DNA of 64,000 bases from Nocardia sienata NBRC 100364 (GTDB taxonomy: Bacteria > Actinomycetota > Actinomycetes > Mycobacteriales > Mycobacteriaceae), in assembly GCF_001613205.1 (NCBI RefSeq), contig NZ_BDBX01000032.1, forward strand, positions 1 through 64,000, given 5' to 3'. The notes under the pieces were generated by a model. That model was not told where the DNA came from. It ran no database searches and saw only the letters and a program-made list of their open reading frames with translations. Below, in pieces: positions 23,484 through 32,171 of the stretch (the first letter of the stretch is position 1; each line of letters begins with the position of its first letter). Both the position numbers and the translations under genes were made by a program.

Positions 23484-26075
23484 GTGTGCCGCATGATCGA
23501 GGGCGTGACCGACCTACCCGAACCGACCGTCCCGACCCCCGTGCCGACCCCGTCCGCCATGCGCCGGGCGCTGCGCCGGGCACGTGACGGGGTCACGCTG
23601 AACGTCGACGAGGCGACGGTCCTGCTGCACGCGCGCGGCGACGACCTCGCCGATCTGTGCCGCAGTGCCGCCCGGGTACGCGATGCCGGGCTGGCCTCGG
23701 CCGGGCGGCCCGCCACGATCACCTATTCGCGCAATGTCTTCATTCCGCTGACCCATCTGTGCCGCGATACCTGCCACTACTGCACTTTTGTGACGGTGCC
23801 GGGGAAATTGCGGGCACAGGGTCGCGGGATGTTCCTGGAACCCGACGAGGTGCTCGATATCGCACGTCGGGGCGCCGAACTGGGCTGTAAAGAAGCCCTG
23901 TTCACTCTCGGCGACCGGCCCGAGGCCCGCTGGCCCGAGGCCGCGCAGTGGCTGGACGAACGCGGCTACGACTCCACTCTCGACTATCTGCGCGCGGTGT
24001 CGATCCTGGTGCTCGAGGAGACCGGGCTGCTGCCGCATCTCAACCCCGGCGTCATGTCGTGGGAGGAGATCTCGCGGCTGAAGCCGGTGGCGCAGTCGAT
24101 GGGCATGATGCTCGAGACCACCGCGACCCGGCTGTTCACCGAGAAGGGCAACTGCCACTACGGCAGCCCCGACAAGGATCCCGCGGTGCGGTTGCGCGCC
24201 ATCACCGACGCGGGCCGCCTCTCGGTGCCCTACACCACCGGGGTCCTGGTGGGCATCGGCGAGAACATGGCCGAACGGGCCGACACAATCGCCGCGATCC
24301 GCAAGCAGCACAAGGCGTTCGGCCATATCCAGGAAGTCATCGTGCAGAACTTCCGGGCCAAGGACGACACCGCCATGCGCAACGCGCCCGACGCGGACTT
24401 CACGGAGTTCCTGGCCACCATCGCGGTGACCCGCCTGCTGCTCGGACCCGACGTGTCGGTGCAGGCGCCGCCGAACCTGGTGTCCGAGGCCGAATGCCGT
24501 GCCCTGCTGGAAGCCGGGATCGACGACTGGGGCGGCGTCTCGCCGGTGACCCCCGACCATGTGAATCCCGAGCGGCCCTGGCCCAACCTGGACACACTGG
24601 CCGAGATCACCGCGGCCGCCGGTTTCGAACTCGTGGAACGCACGTCGGCGCATCCGAAATATGTGCGAGCGGGTAACCCGTGGATCGATCCGCGGATCGG
24701 CGCGCATGTCGCGGCTCTGACCGACGCCGACACCGGCCTGGCGAAGGCCGGCGCGCTCCCGGTGGGCCTGCCCTGGCAGGAACCCGACGAGTCCTGGGAG
24801 TCGGCGGGTCGTACCGACCTGAACACCGAGATCGACACCACCGGCCGCAATACCGACACCCGCAGCGATATCGACAACGCGTTCGGCGATTGGGACACCA
24901 TCCGCGAACAGGTCCGCGATCTCGCCGCCGCGCCACAGCGACTGGACGCCGACGTGCTCGCCGCGCTGCGTGCCGCGGAACGGGATCCGGCCGGTCTCAC
25001 CGATGCCCAGTATCTGGCGCTGGCCACCGCCGACGGACCCGACCTGGACGCGGTCGCGGGTCTCGCGGACCAGCTGCGCCGCGATGTCTGCGGCGACGAT
25101 GTCACCTACGTGGTGAACCGCAATATCAACTTCACCAATATCTGCTACACGGGCTGCCGGTTCTGTGCGTTCGCACAGCGCAAGGGTGATGCCGACGCCT
25201 TCACCCTCAGCACCGACGAGGTCGCCGACCGGGCCTGGGAGGCCTACGTCGACGGCGCGACCGAGGTCTGCATGCAGGGCGGTATCGACCCCGACCTGCC
25301 CGTCACCGGCTACGCCGATCTGGTGCGCGCGGTGAAGGCGCGGGTGCCGTCCATGCACGTCCACGCCTTCAGCCCGATGGAGATCGTCAACGGTGCCTCC
25401 CGCGGCGGTGAGAGCGTTCGAGACTGGCTCACCGCGCTGCGCGAAGCCGGGCTGGGCACCATCCCCGGCACGGCCGCCGAGATCCTCGACGACGAGGTCC
25501 GCTGGGTCCTCACCAAGGGCAAATTGCCCGCCTCCGCGTGGATCGATGTGGTCACCACCGCCCATCAGGTCGGCATCCGGTCGAGTTCGACGATGATGTA
25601 CGGCCACGTCGACAACCCCAGCCACTGGGTCGGGCATCTGCGGGTACTGCGCGGTATCCAGGACGAGACCGGGGGTTTCACCGAATTCGTCCTGCTCCCG
25701 TTCGTGCACCAGAGCGCCCCGCTCTATCTGGCCGGCGCCTCCCGGCCGGGCCCCACCAACCGCGACAACCGCGCCGCGCACGCCCTGGCCCGGATCATGC
25801 TGCACGGCCGGATCGACAACATCCAGACCAGCTGGGTGAAACTCGGCACCACGGGCACCCGGGTGATGCTGCGCAGCGGCGCCAACGACCTCGGCGGTAC
25901 CCTCATGGAGGAGACCATCTCCCGGATGGCGGGTTCCCAGCACGGGTCGGCGAAGACGGTGGCCGAACTCACAGAGATCGCCGAGGGCATCGGCCGGCCG
26001 GTCCGGGAACGCACCACCACCTACGGTGTTCCACCCCGGCGGAGTGCCGCGGCCCCCGGCCTGGAACTCGTCTAG
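23484..26075 (+). CDS. fbiC: FO synthase FbiC (CofG-CofH fusion), F420 biosynthesis (863 aa)
   Basis: Two radical-SAM modules in one chain make the deazaflavin FO from tyrosine and the ribityl-diaminouracil intermediate. The CofG half has CRDTCHYC near residue 93 and the CofH half CYTGCRFC near residue 554. Each is a CX3CX2C cluster that binds the [4Fe-4S] used to cleave SAM. A hydrophilic linker around residues 430-480 joins them. The GTG at 23484 is used because it fits AGGAG at 23467-23471 and the M. tuberculosis N-terminus length; ATG 23493 and GTG 23505 are alternatives. F420 from this enzyme would serve the PPOX enzymes found elsewhere in the window. Confidence 0.95.
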   Translation: MCRMIEGVTDLPEPTVPTPVPTPSAMRRALRRARDGVTLNVDEATVLLHARGDDLADLCRSAARVRDAGLASAGRPATITYSRNVFIPLTHLCRDTCHYCTFVTVPGKLRAQGRGMFLEPDEVLDIARRGAELGCKEALFTLGDRPEARWPEAAQWLDERGYDSTLDYLRAVSILVLEETGLLPHLNPGVMSWEEISRLKPVAQSMGMMLETTATRLFTEKGNCHYGSPDKDPAVRLRAITDAGRLSVPYTTGVLVGIGENMAERADTIAAIRKQHKAFGHIQEVIVQNFRAKDDTAMRNAPDADFTEFLATIAVTRLLLGPDVSVQAPPNLVSEAECRALLEAGIDDWGGVSPVTPDHVNPERPWPNLDTLAEITAAAGFELVERTSAHPKYVRAGNPWIDPRIGAHVAALTDADTGLAKAGALPVGLPWQEPDESWESAGRTDLNTEIDTTGRNTDTRSDIDNAFGDWDTIREQVRDLAAAPQRLDADVLAALRAAERDPAGLTDAQYLALATADGPDLDAVAGLADQLRRDVCGDDVTYVVNRNINFTNICYTGCRFCAFAQRKGDADAFTLSTDEVADRAWEAYVDGATEVCMQGGIDPDLPVTGYADLVRAVKARVPSMHVHAFSPMEIVNGASRGGESVRDWLTALREAGLGTIPGTAAEILDDEVRWVLTKGKLPASAWIDVVTTAHQVGIRSSSTMMYGHVDNPSHWVGHLRVLRGIQDETGGFTEFVLLPFVHQSAPLYLAGASRPGPTNRDNRAAHALARIMLHGRIDNIQTSWVKLGTTGTRVMLRSGANDLGGTLMEETISRMAGSQHGSAKTVAELTEIAEGIGRPVRERTTTYGVPPRRSAAAPGLELV

Positions 26076-26176
26076 GTGCGTGGCCCTCGAGCGCGGGCGC
26101 ACAGGGACCGGGCGCAGGAGTGGAGTACCGGGGTCACCGAGCTCCGGCCACGCGACGCCGGACCCGGCACCGAGTA

Positions 26177-26195
26177 TTAGGGCAGGCTCACCAGG
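26177..26195 (+). promoter_or_regulatory. Possible IdeR/DtxR-type iron box before fdxC
   Basis: TTAGGGCAGGCTCACCAGG matches 13 of 19 positions of the mycobacterial IdeR consensus palindrome, with both core halves AGG/ACC kept. It is followed by TAGCCT (26198-26203), a plausible -10. The match is below that of strong boxes. Confidence 0.3.
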
Positions 26196-26268
26196 CGTAG
26201 CCTGTGGGGCGCCAGGGATACTTGTGTGCGGGCGCAGTTACCCGGAGAAGGAAGACTTAGGAGCGGGA

Positions 26269-26592
26269 GTGACGTACATCATCGCCGAACCGTGCGTTGA
26301 CGTGAAGGACAAGGCGTGCATCGAGGAATGCCCTGTGGACTGCATCTACGAGGGCGGTCGCATGCTCTACATCCATCCCGACGAATGCGTTGACTGTGGC
26401 GCGTGTGAGCCGGTCTGCCCGGTGGAGGCGATCTTCTACGAGGACGACACGCCCGATCAGTGGAGCGGGTACGTCAACGCCAACGTCGACTTCTTCGACG
26501 AACTGGGCTCGCCGGGCGGTGCCACCAAGCTGGGCAAGGTCGACTCCGATCCGGCGTTCATCAAAGAGCTGCCGCCGATGGCGGGCGAGTAG
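26269..26592 (+). CDS. fdxC: 7Fe ferredoxin FdxC (107 aa)
   Basis: Low-potential ferredoxin with two clusters. The first Cys set (C9, C17, then ECPVDC) binds a [3Fe-4S] centre and the second, CVDCGACEPVCPVEA near residues 40-54, a [4Fe-4S] centre. The C-terminal half (GYVNANVDFFDELGSPGGA) is the extension typical of the actinobacterial group. Gene order fdxC-dapC is as in M. tuberculosis Rv1177-Rv1178. The GTG at 26269 follows TAGGAGCGGGA. Redox partners are not visible. Confidence 0.93.
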   Translation: MTYIIAEPCVDVKDKACIEECPVDCIYEGGRMLYIHPDECVDCGACEPVCPVEAIFYEDDTPDQWSGYVNANVDFFDELGSPGGATKLGKVDSDPAFIKELPPMAGE

Positions 26593-26604
26593 AGCATTGC
26601 TGCG

Positions 26605-27723
26605 ATGAGCACCGAGGTAACCGGACGTCGCCGGGTGAGTGCGGCCCTGCCCGATTTCCCGTGGGACACGATCGCCGAGGTGAAGGCGCGGGCGGCCGCG
26701 CATCCGGGCGGACTCGTCGATCTGTCGGTGGGTACGCCGGTCGATCCGGTCGATCCGGTGATCCGCGCGGCGTTGAGTTCGGTCGCCGAGGTGCCGGGGT
26801 ACCCGACCACGCACGGCACGCCGGAGTTGCGTGCCGCCGCGGTGGCCGCGTTGAACCGGCGTTTCGGTATCACCGGGGTGCCCGAGGCGGCGGTGCTGCC
26901 GGTGATCGGCACCAAGGAGTTGATCGCCGGCCTGCCGCGGCTGCTCGGGCTGGGGCCCGCGGATCTGGTGGTGATTCCCGAGATCGCCTATCCGACCTAT
27001 GAGGTGGGCGGACTGCTCGCCGGGACCCGGATTCTGCGTGCCGACGGACTCACCCGGCTGGGCCCGGAGACCCCGGCGCTCATCTATCTCAACTCACCGT
27101 CCAACCCGACCGGCAAGGTGCTGGGTGTGGAGCATCTGCGGAAGGTGGTCGCCTTCGCGCGCGAGCGCGGCGTGATCGTCGCGTCCGACGAGTGCTATCT
27201 GGGGCTGGCCTGGGAAGAACCGGCCGTGTCGATTCTCGACCCGCGGGTCTGCGACGGAGATCACACGGGCCTGCTGGCGGTGCATTCGCTGTCGAAGACG
27301 TCGAATCTGGCGAGTTATCGGGCCGGATTCGTGGCCGGTGATCCGGAGCTGGTGGCCGAGTTGCTGGAGGTGCGCAAGCATTCCGGCATGATGGTGCCCT
27401 TCCCGATCCAGGCGGCGATGACGGCGGCACTGGACGACGACACGCACGAATCGGTGCAGCGGCAGCGGTACCGCGCCCGCCGGGAGGTCCTGCGGTCGGC
27501 GCTGCTGGATTCCGGTTTCCGGATCGACCACTCCGAGGCCGGGCTGTATCTGTGGTCGACTCGTGGTGAACCGTGCCGGACCACGCTCGACTGGCTGGCC
27601 CAGCGCGGCATTCTGGCGGCTCCGGGCGAGTTCTACGGTCCCGCGGGCGCCGGCCACGTGCGTATCGCACTGACCGCGACCGACGAGCGGATCGAAACGG
27701 CGGCACAGCGGCTGCGCGGCTGA
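26605..27723 (+). CDS. dapC: N-succinyldiaminopimelate aminotransferase DapC (372 aa)
   Basis: Class I PLP aminotransferase of the succinylase branch of lysine/meso-DAP synthesis. It converts N-succinyl-2-amino-6-oxopimelate to N-succinyl-LL-DAP. Visible motifs are VGTPVDPVDPVI, the cofactor-stacking region TKELIAGLPRLLGL, the substrate motif NSPSNPTGKV, SDECYL, and the Schiff-base Lys in HSLSKTSNLASYRAGF. It starts 12 nt after fdxC, so the two are co-transcribed. dapD and dapE, the flanking steps, are at 38-40 kb. Confidence 0.92.
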   Translation: MSTEVTGRRRVSAALPDFPWDTIAEVKARAAAHPGGLVDLSVGTPVDPVDPVIRAALSSVAEVPGYPTTHGTPELRAAAVAALNRRFGITGVPEAAVLPVIGTKELIAGLPRLLGLGPADLVVIPEIAYPTYEVGGLLAGTRILRADGLTRLGPETPALIYLNSPSNPTGKVLGVEHLRKVVAFARERGVIVASDECYLGLAWEEPAVSILDPRVCDGDHTGLLAVHSLSKTSNLASYRAGFVAGDPELVAELLEVRKHSGMMVPFPIQAAMTAALDDDTHESVQRQRYRARREVLRSALLDSGFRIDHSEAGLYLWSTRGEPCRTTLDWLAQRGILAAPGEFYGPAGAGHVRIALTATDERIETAAQRLRG

Positions 27724-27811
27724 CCGCTCGCGGCCGCCGCCGGGCGGCGGTGCGGTAACGACTCCGCAGAGATTCGCGCGTCGAGTGCGGCCGTAGCCGG
27801 GCGGTCGGCGC

Positions 27812-27817
27812 TAGCCT
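27812..27817 (+). promoter_or_regulatory. -10 element for rocA (leaderless)
   Basis: TAGCCT followed by 5 nt and ATG at 27823; no Shine-Dalgarno. Confidence 0.45.
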
Positions 27818-27822
27818 GGGGT

Positions 27823-29460
27823 ATGGACGCTGTCACAGTTGTCCCCACCCCCGGTAACGAGCCGGTGCACACGTACGCGCCGGGCAGCCCCGAGCGGGAG
27901 CGGCTGCTGCGCCGGCTCGCCGAAATCTCCGACAGCACCGCCGAGATTCCCCTGGTTATCGGCGGTAAGCATCGTCCGGGGATCGGTATGCGGCGGGATA
28001 TCGTCGCGCCGCATCGACACCGGCAGGTACTCGGGACCTATACCGACACCACACACACCGAAGCCGCGGCGGCGATCGAGGCCGCCATCGCGGCCGCTCC
28101 GGATTGGCGCGCGCTGCCGTTCGACGAACGCGCCGCGGTGCTGTTGCGGGCCGCGGATCTGCTGGCCGGACCGTGGCGGGAGACTCTCGCCGCGGCGACC
28201 ATGCTGGGCCAGTCGAAATCGGTGGCGCAGGCCGAGATCGACGCACCGTGCGAGCTGGTCGATTTCTGGCGGTTCAATGTCTCCTTCGCCCGGGGCATCC
28301 TGGCCCGGCAGCCGCAGTCCAGTGCTGGGGTGTGGAACCGGCTGGACTACCGGCCGCTGGAAGGGTTCGTCTACGCGATCACTCCGTTCAATTTCACCGC
28401 GATCGCCGGCAATCTGCCGACCGCGCCCGCGCTCATGGGCAATACGGTGGTGTGGAAACCCTCGCCCACCCAGACGCTGGCCGCCTATTACACGATGAAA
28501 CTGCTGGAGGCGGCCGGGCTGCCGCCCGGTGTCATCAATATGGTCACCGGTGACGGGCGAGAACTCTCCGAGGTCGCCTTGGCCGATCCCCGGCTGGCCG
28601 GTATCCATTTCACCGGGTCGGGCGCCACTTTCCAATATCTGTGGAGTCAGGTGGGCGCCAATATCGGGCGCTATCACGGATATCCACGGCTCGTGGGGGA
28701 GACCGGCGGCAAGGATTTCATCGTCGCGCATCCGTCGGCGGATCCTGCCGCATTGCGTACGGCGCTGATACGCGGGGCCTACGAGTATCAGGGGCAGAAA
28801 TGTTCGGCCGCCTCGCGCGCCTATCTGCCGCGCTCGCTGTGGCGGGAAATGGGTGACGATTTCCTCGGTATCGCCGAGAGCCTGAACTACGGCGATATCG
28901 CGGATCTGTCGAACTTCGGTGGCGCGGTGATCGACCGGCGGGCCTATGACAAGAGTGTGCGGGCGATCGAGCGGGCGCGGTCGGCCGGGGTGGACGTGCC
29001 GGTGGGCGGCACCTACGACGACAGCGAGGGCTGGTTCGTCCGGCCGACCGTATTGCTCGCCGACGACCCCCGCGACGAATCGTTCGCCACCGAATACTTC
29101 GGCCCGATCCTGTCGGTGTTCGTGTACGACGATTCCCAGCCCGACGCCTACCGGACGATCTTGGCCGAGGTGGAATCCACCGCCCCGTACGCCCTGACCG
29201 GTGCGGTCTTCGCGCAGGACCGGCACGCCGTGGAAGAGGCCGCCCAGCTGTTGCGGTTCGCGGCCGGCAACTTCTATGTCAACGACAAACCCACCGGCGC
29301 GGTCGTGGGACAGCAGCCGTTCGGCGGGGCACGCGCCTCGGGAACCGACGACAAGGCAGGATCTCCGTTGAACCTGTTGCGCTGGGTGGCCCCGCGAACC
29401 GTGAAGGAAACCTTCGTCCCGCACACCGATCACCGCTATCCCCATATGGAGCAGGGATGA
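27823..29460 (+). CDS. rocA: L-glutamate gamma-semialdehyde dehydrogenase RocA/PruA (545 aa)
   Basis: NAD-dependent aldehyde dehydrogenase that oxidises glutamate semialdehyde/P5C to glutamate, the second step of proline catabolism. The nucleotide site is FTAIAGNLPTAPALMGNTVV, the general base is the Glu of LVGETGGKDF, and the catalytic Cys is in YEYQGQKCSAASRAYLP. PFGGARASGTDDKAG lies near the C-terminus. Length and the N-terminal extension fit the monofunctional actinobacterial form (Rv1187). The proline dehydrogenase gene follows 61 nt later. Confidence 0.95.
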   Translation: MDAVTVVPTPGNEPVHTYAPGSPERERLLRRLAEISDSTAEIPLVIGGKHRPGIGMRRDIVAPHRHRQVLGTYTDTTHTEAAAAIEAAIAAAPDWRALPFDERAAVLLRAADLLAGPWRETLAAATMLGQSKSVAQAEIDAPCELVDFWRFNVSFARGILARQPQSSAGVWNRLDYRPLEGFVYAITPFNFTAIAGNLPTAPALMGNTVVWKPSPTQTLAAYYTMKLLEAAGLPPGVINMVTGDGRELSEVALADPRLAGIHFTGSGATFQYLWSQVGANIGRYHGYPRLVGETGGKDFIVAHPSADPAALRTALIRGAYEYQGQKCSAASRAYLPRSLWREMGDDFLGIAESLNYGDIADLSNFGGAVIDRRAYDKSVRAIERARSAGVDVPVGGTYDDSEGWFVRPTVLLADDPRDESFATEYFGPILSVFVYDDSQPDAYRTILAEVESTAPYALTGAVFAQDRHAVEEAAQLLRFAAGNFYVNDKPTGAVVGQQPFGGARASGTDDKAGSPLNLLRWVAPRTVKETFVPHTDHRYPHMEQG

Positions 29461-29521
29461 GCGGCCCGCCCCGCCGCGCCGGGCGGTACGCGGACCCGCC
29501 CCGTTCCGGCGGGGAGTTGCG

Positions 29522-30472
29522 GTGAACCCGCTGCGTCCGGCGGTCCTCGCCGTGGCCGGATCGGACCGGGCGAAACGAATTCTCACCACGAGCCCGGCCA
29601 CCGCGGCCCTGGTTGCGCGCTTCGTACCCGGGGAAACCCGGCCGGATCTGATCGCCGCGGCCCGCGCGCTGCTGATGACCGGGCGGGCGGTGAGCGTCGA
29701 CTACCTGGGGGAGAACACCACCGACCGCACGCAGGCCGACGCGGCGGTCGCCGAGTATCTCGCATTGATCAACGATTTGGCGGCCCTGCCCACCACCGAG
29801 GTGCCCGCCGGTGCGGCACCACTGGAGGTGTCGGTCAAGTTGTCCGCGCTCGGGCAGGCACTGGGCGCCGACGGCCCGGCGATCGCCACCGAGAATCTGC
29901 GCACCGTGTGCACCAAGGCGGCCGAGGCCGGGGTCTGGGTGACCGTGGACGCCGAGGACCACACCACCACCGCCGCCACCCTCGCCACCACCGCGCGGGT
30001 CCGCCCGGACTTTCCCTGGCTGGGCACGGTGATCCAGGCCTACCTGTACCGCAGCGAGGACGATTGCCGCGACCTGGCCGACGCGGGCGCCCGGGTGCGC
30101 CTGTGCAAGGGCGCCTACCGGGAACCGGAAACCGTCGCCTACCAGCGGCGTGTCGATGTGGACCGCGCCTATCTGCGTTGTCTGCGGGTCCTCATGCGCG
30201 GTGCGGGCCGGCCTCTGGTCGCTTCCCATGATCCGGTGGTCCTCGCGGCGGCGGCCGACCTCGCGACGATCACCGGCCGCCGCCCCGGCCGCCTGGAATA
30301 CCAGATGCTGTACGGCATCCGCACCGACGAGCAGCTCCATCTCGCCGACCGTGGAGACTTCGTCCGGGTGTACCTGCCCTACGGTCACCAGTGGTACGGC
30401 TACCTCATGCGCCGGCTCGCGGAACGGCCCGCCAACCTGACGTTCTTCCTCCGCGCGCTCGCCGGGCGTTGA
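29522..30472 (+). CDS. Proline dehydrogenase (316 aa)
   Basis: FAD-dependent TIM-barrel enzyme oxidising proline to P5C, the first step of proline use (Rv1188). Key motifs are LEVSVKLSALG, the barrel strand VTVDAEDHTTT, RLCKGAYREPETVAY, which contacts substrate and FAD, and LEYQMLYGIRTDEQ. YLPYGHQWYGYLMRRLAERP is the C-terminal flavin helix with the paired Arg that binds the proline carboxylate. The GTG at 29522 starts directly before the conserved region. Operon with rocA. Confidence 0.95.
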   Translation: MNPLRPAVLAVAGSDRAKRILTTSPATAALVARFVPGETRPDLIAAARALLMTGRAVSVDYLGENTTDRTQADAAVAEYLALINDLAALPTTEVPAGAAPLEVSVKLSALGQALGADGPAIATENLRTVCTKAAEAGVWVTVDAEDHTTTAATLATTARVRPDFPWLGTVIQAYLYRSEDDCRDLADAGARVRLCKGAYREPETVAYQRRVDVDRAYLRCLRVLMRGAGRPLVASHDPVVLAAAADLATITGRRPGRLEYQMLYGIRTDEQLHLADRGDFVRVYLPYGHQWYGYLMRRLAERPANLTFFLRALAGR

Positions 30473-30493
30473 CGGGGGCGCCCCGGCAACCTT

Positions 30494-31360
30494 TCAGACC
30501 AGCGGTTTGCCCTTGCGGATACGGCGGCGCATATCCCACAGGTAGTAGTTCATCGGGAACTGACGTAGGACGCGGGGCTGGATCTTCAGGCCCACGCCGA
30601 TGAGCTTCATGGTGCGGTCGAACCAGCGCTGGTTGCCTTCGGTCCAGGTGAGATGCATTTTCTCGCGGATCTGCGGCGGCAGGCAGCCGGTGACGACGAA
30701 ACGGTGGAATCGTGCCGAGACCCACTGGATCGGGCGCGCCACCATCTTCAGGTCGATGAGGTCGTTGAAGTAGGCGCGGGTGGTGTCGTCGATTTCCAGG
30801 GCGTCGAGATTCTCTTCCCAGAACTGCCAGAACGCGGCGCGGTCGGCCGGCCACATCTCCGGTCGTACCTGCAGGGTGGTGCCGAGCCGGATGCTGTGGG
30901 CGTAGAAGGTATCGGCGGTCGCCTCGTCCATCGGGCCCTGGACCTTCTCCAGCAGGTCGACGAAACCGTAGTACAGGCAGGCGGCGACCCACAGCTGGAG
31001 TTTCGGGTCGAAGGCGTTGTACTTCACGGGGCTGGTGGGTTTGGTACGGATGTGGCGATGGGAGGTGTTGACCGCGAGCCGGTAGGCGTTGCGCTCTTCG
31101 TCGGTACCCAGCATGGCGACGGCGAGATAGGTGAGGGTGGTGCGGAGCCTTTTGAAGGGATGCTCCATGACGTTGCCGCTCTTGACGTCGCTCTCCATCA
31201 CGCCGTAGGCGACCGGCCGCAGACCCAGCTGCATGATGACGTTCGCGGTGCCGCCCAGGAACGCGGTGACTCCGACGATGTGATCGTTCATATCGAAGTC
31301 GGGTGCGTACAGCCGCTGGGGTTCGGGATCGTTCATCGGAGCGGGCCGGGGCGCGGTCAT
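30494..31360 (-). CDS. MpaB/DUF2236-family oxygenase (288 aa)
   Basis: Predicted haem-b-type oxygenase of the latex-clearing-protein-like MpaB/DUF2236 family. Helical core with TAFLGGTANVIMQLGLRPVA, RTTLTYLAVAMLGTDEERNA, the His-bearing VNTSHRHIR, YNAFDPKLQLWVAACLYYG and LPPQIREKMHLTW. The ATG at 31360 has AGGAAAGAGGT upstream. A close paralogue lies at 32172-33059, with a TetR gene between. The substrate is unknown; the family acts on long or bulky lipids and polyisoprenes. Confidence 0.82.
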   Translation of the reverse strand: MTAPRPAPMNDPEPQRLYAPDFDMNDHIVGVTAFLGGTANVIMQLGLRPVAYGVMESDVKSGNVMEHPFKRLRTTLTYLAVAMLGTDEERNAYRLAVNTSHRHIRTKPTSPVKYNAFDPKLQLWVAACLYYGFVDLLEKVQGPMDEATADTFYAHSIRLGTTLQVRPEMWPADRAAFWQFWEENLDALEIDDTTRAYFNDLIDLKMVARPIQWVSARFHRFVVTGCLPPQIREKMHLTWTEGNQRWFDRTMKLIGVGLKIQPRVLRQFPMNYYLWDMRRRIRKGKPLV

Positions 31361-31377
31361 CGGTGACCTCTTTCCTA

Positions 31378-31413
31378 TGAGAAGATTATATGATAACCAT
31401 CTCATTCTCTCGA
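31378..31413. promoter_or_regulatory. AT-rich dyad between mpaB1 and tetR
   Basis: An AT-rich island in GC-rich DNA. TTATATGATAA (31386-31396) is a short perfect dyad around ATG, flanked by GAGAAGAT on the left and ATCTCATTCTC on the right as an imperfect outer repeat. It sits between the divergent starts and is the natural TetR operator. Confidence 0.5.
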
Positions 31414-31488
31414 TGTTGCGTCAACCGCCCCCGCAATTGTGCGATGCTTACCGTGTCATTGCATCGCCGAGCGCGGGAAGGTGCCGAG

Positions 31489-32133
31489 ATGGGTGCGCTG
31501 GCTCAATTGTTGCCTCTGGTGCGAACACCGCGCCGAGATCAAGATCAATCCGTGCTGTCCGCGGCGTTGCAGGCTTTTCTCGACTTCGGGATCAAGCGCA
31601 CGAGCATGGTCGAGGTCGCCCGGCGTGGCGGCCTCTCCCTGGCCACACTGTACCGGCGGTTCTCCAGCAAATCGGATTTGATCCAGGCGGTCGGATTGGC
31701 GCAGACCCGCGATTTCATCGAGGGTGTCGATGCCGCGGTGGCGCAGCAGATCGAGCGCGACGCCGGCGCCGAGGATCAGATCGTGGAACTGTTCGTCGCG
31801 TTCCTGGCCGGTCTGCGCGGCAACGAGCTGCTGGATCGGCTGCTGAACACCGAGCCGGAGATGGTGCTGCCCTACCTGACCACCCGGGGCGCCCCGGTGA
31901 TCGAATTGGGCCGCGATTATGTCGCCGAATTCATCACCCGCCTCCAGGGGGAAGGCAAACTGCCGGCCTACGATCCGCTGCCGCTGGCCGAGATGATCGC
32001 GCGGACCGCGCTGTCGCTGGCGCTGACACCGCAAACGGTTATCCCGCTGGACGACGATGTCGCGGTGCGCAGATATGCGCGTGATCATGTGGCGGTCTCG
32101 TTCCGGGTGCCGGGCCAGGTCGCCGGATCCTGA
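31489..32133 (+). CDS. TetR-family regulator (214 aa)
   Basis: N-terminal HTH: QSVLSAALQAFLDFGIKRTS, then MVEVARRGGLSLATLYRRFS, with the recognition helix around LATLYRRF. The C-terminal ligand domain is unassigned. Flanked by two MpaB paralogues on the opposite strand, which it probably represses together with itself. The ATG at 31489 has GGAAGG upstream. An in-frame start at 31444 would add 15 residues with no HTH match. Confidence 0.85.
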   Translation: MGALAQLLPLVRTPRRDQDQSVLSAALQAFLDFGIKRTSMVEVARRGGLSLATLYRRFSSKSDLIQAVGLAQTRDFIEGVDAAVAQQIERDAGAEDQIVELFVAFLAGLRGNELLDRLLNTEPEMVLPYLTTRGAPVIELGRDYVAEFITRLQGEGKLPAYDPLPLAEMIARTALSLALTPQTVIPLDDDVAVRRYARDHVAVSFRVPGQVAGS

Positions 32134-32171
32134 GATTCGAACAGGATCGTTCTCGTATCCGCGAATTCGAA

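Noticed and set aside
23514..26102. Very long open frame antisense to fbiC (862 codons)
   Set aside because: It mirrors the GC-rich third-position bias of fbiC. The protein is His/Gly/Arg-rich without any domain.
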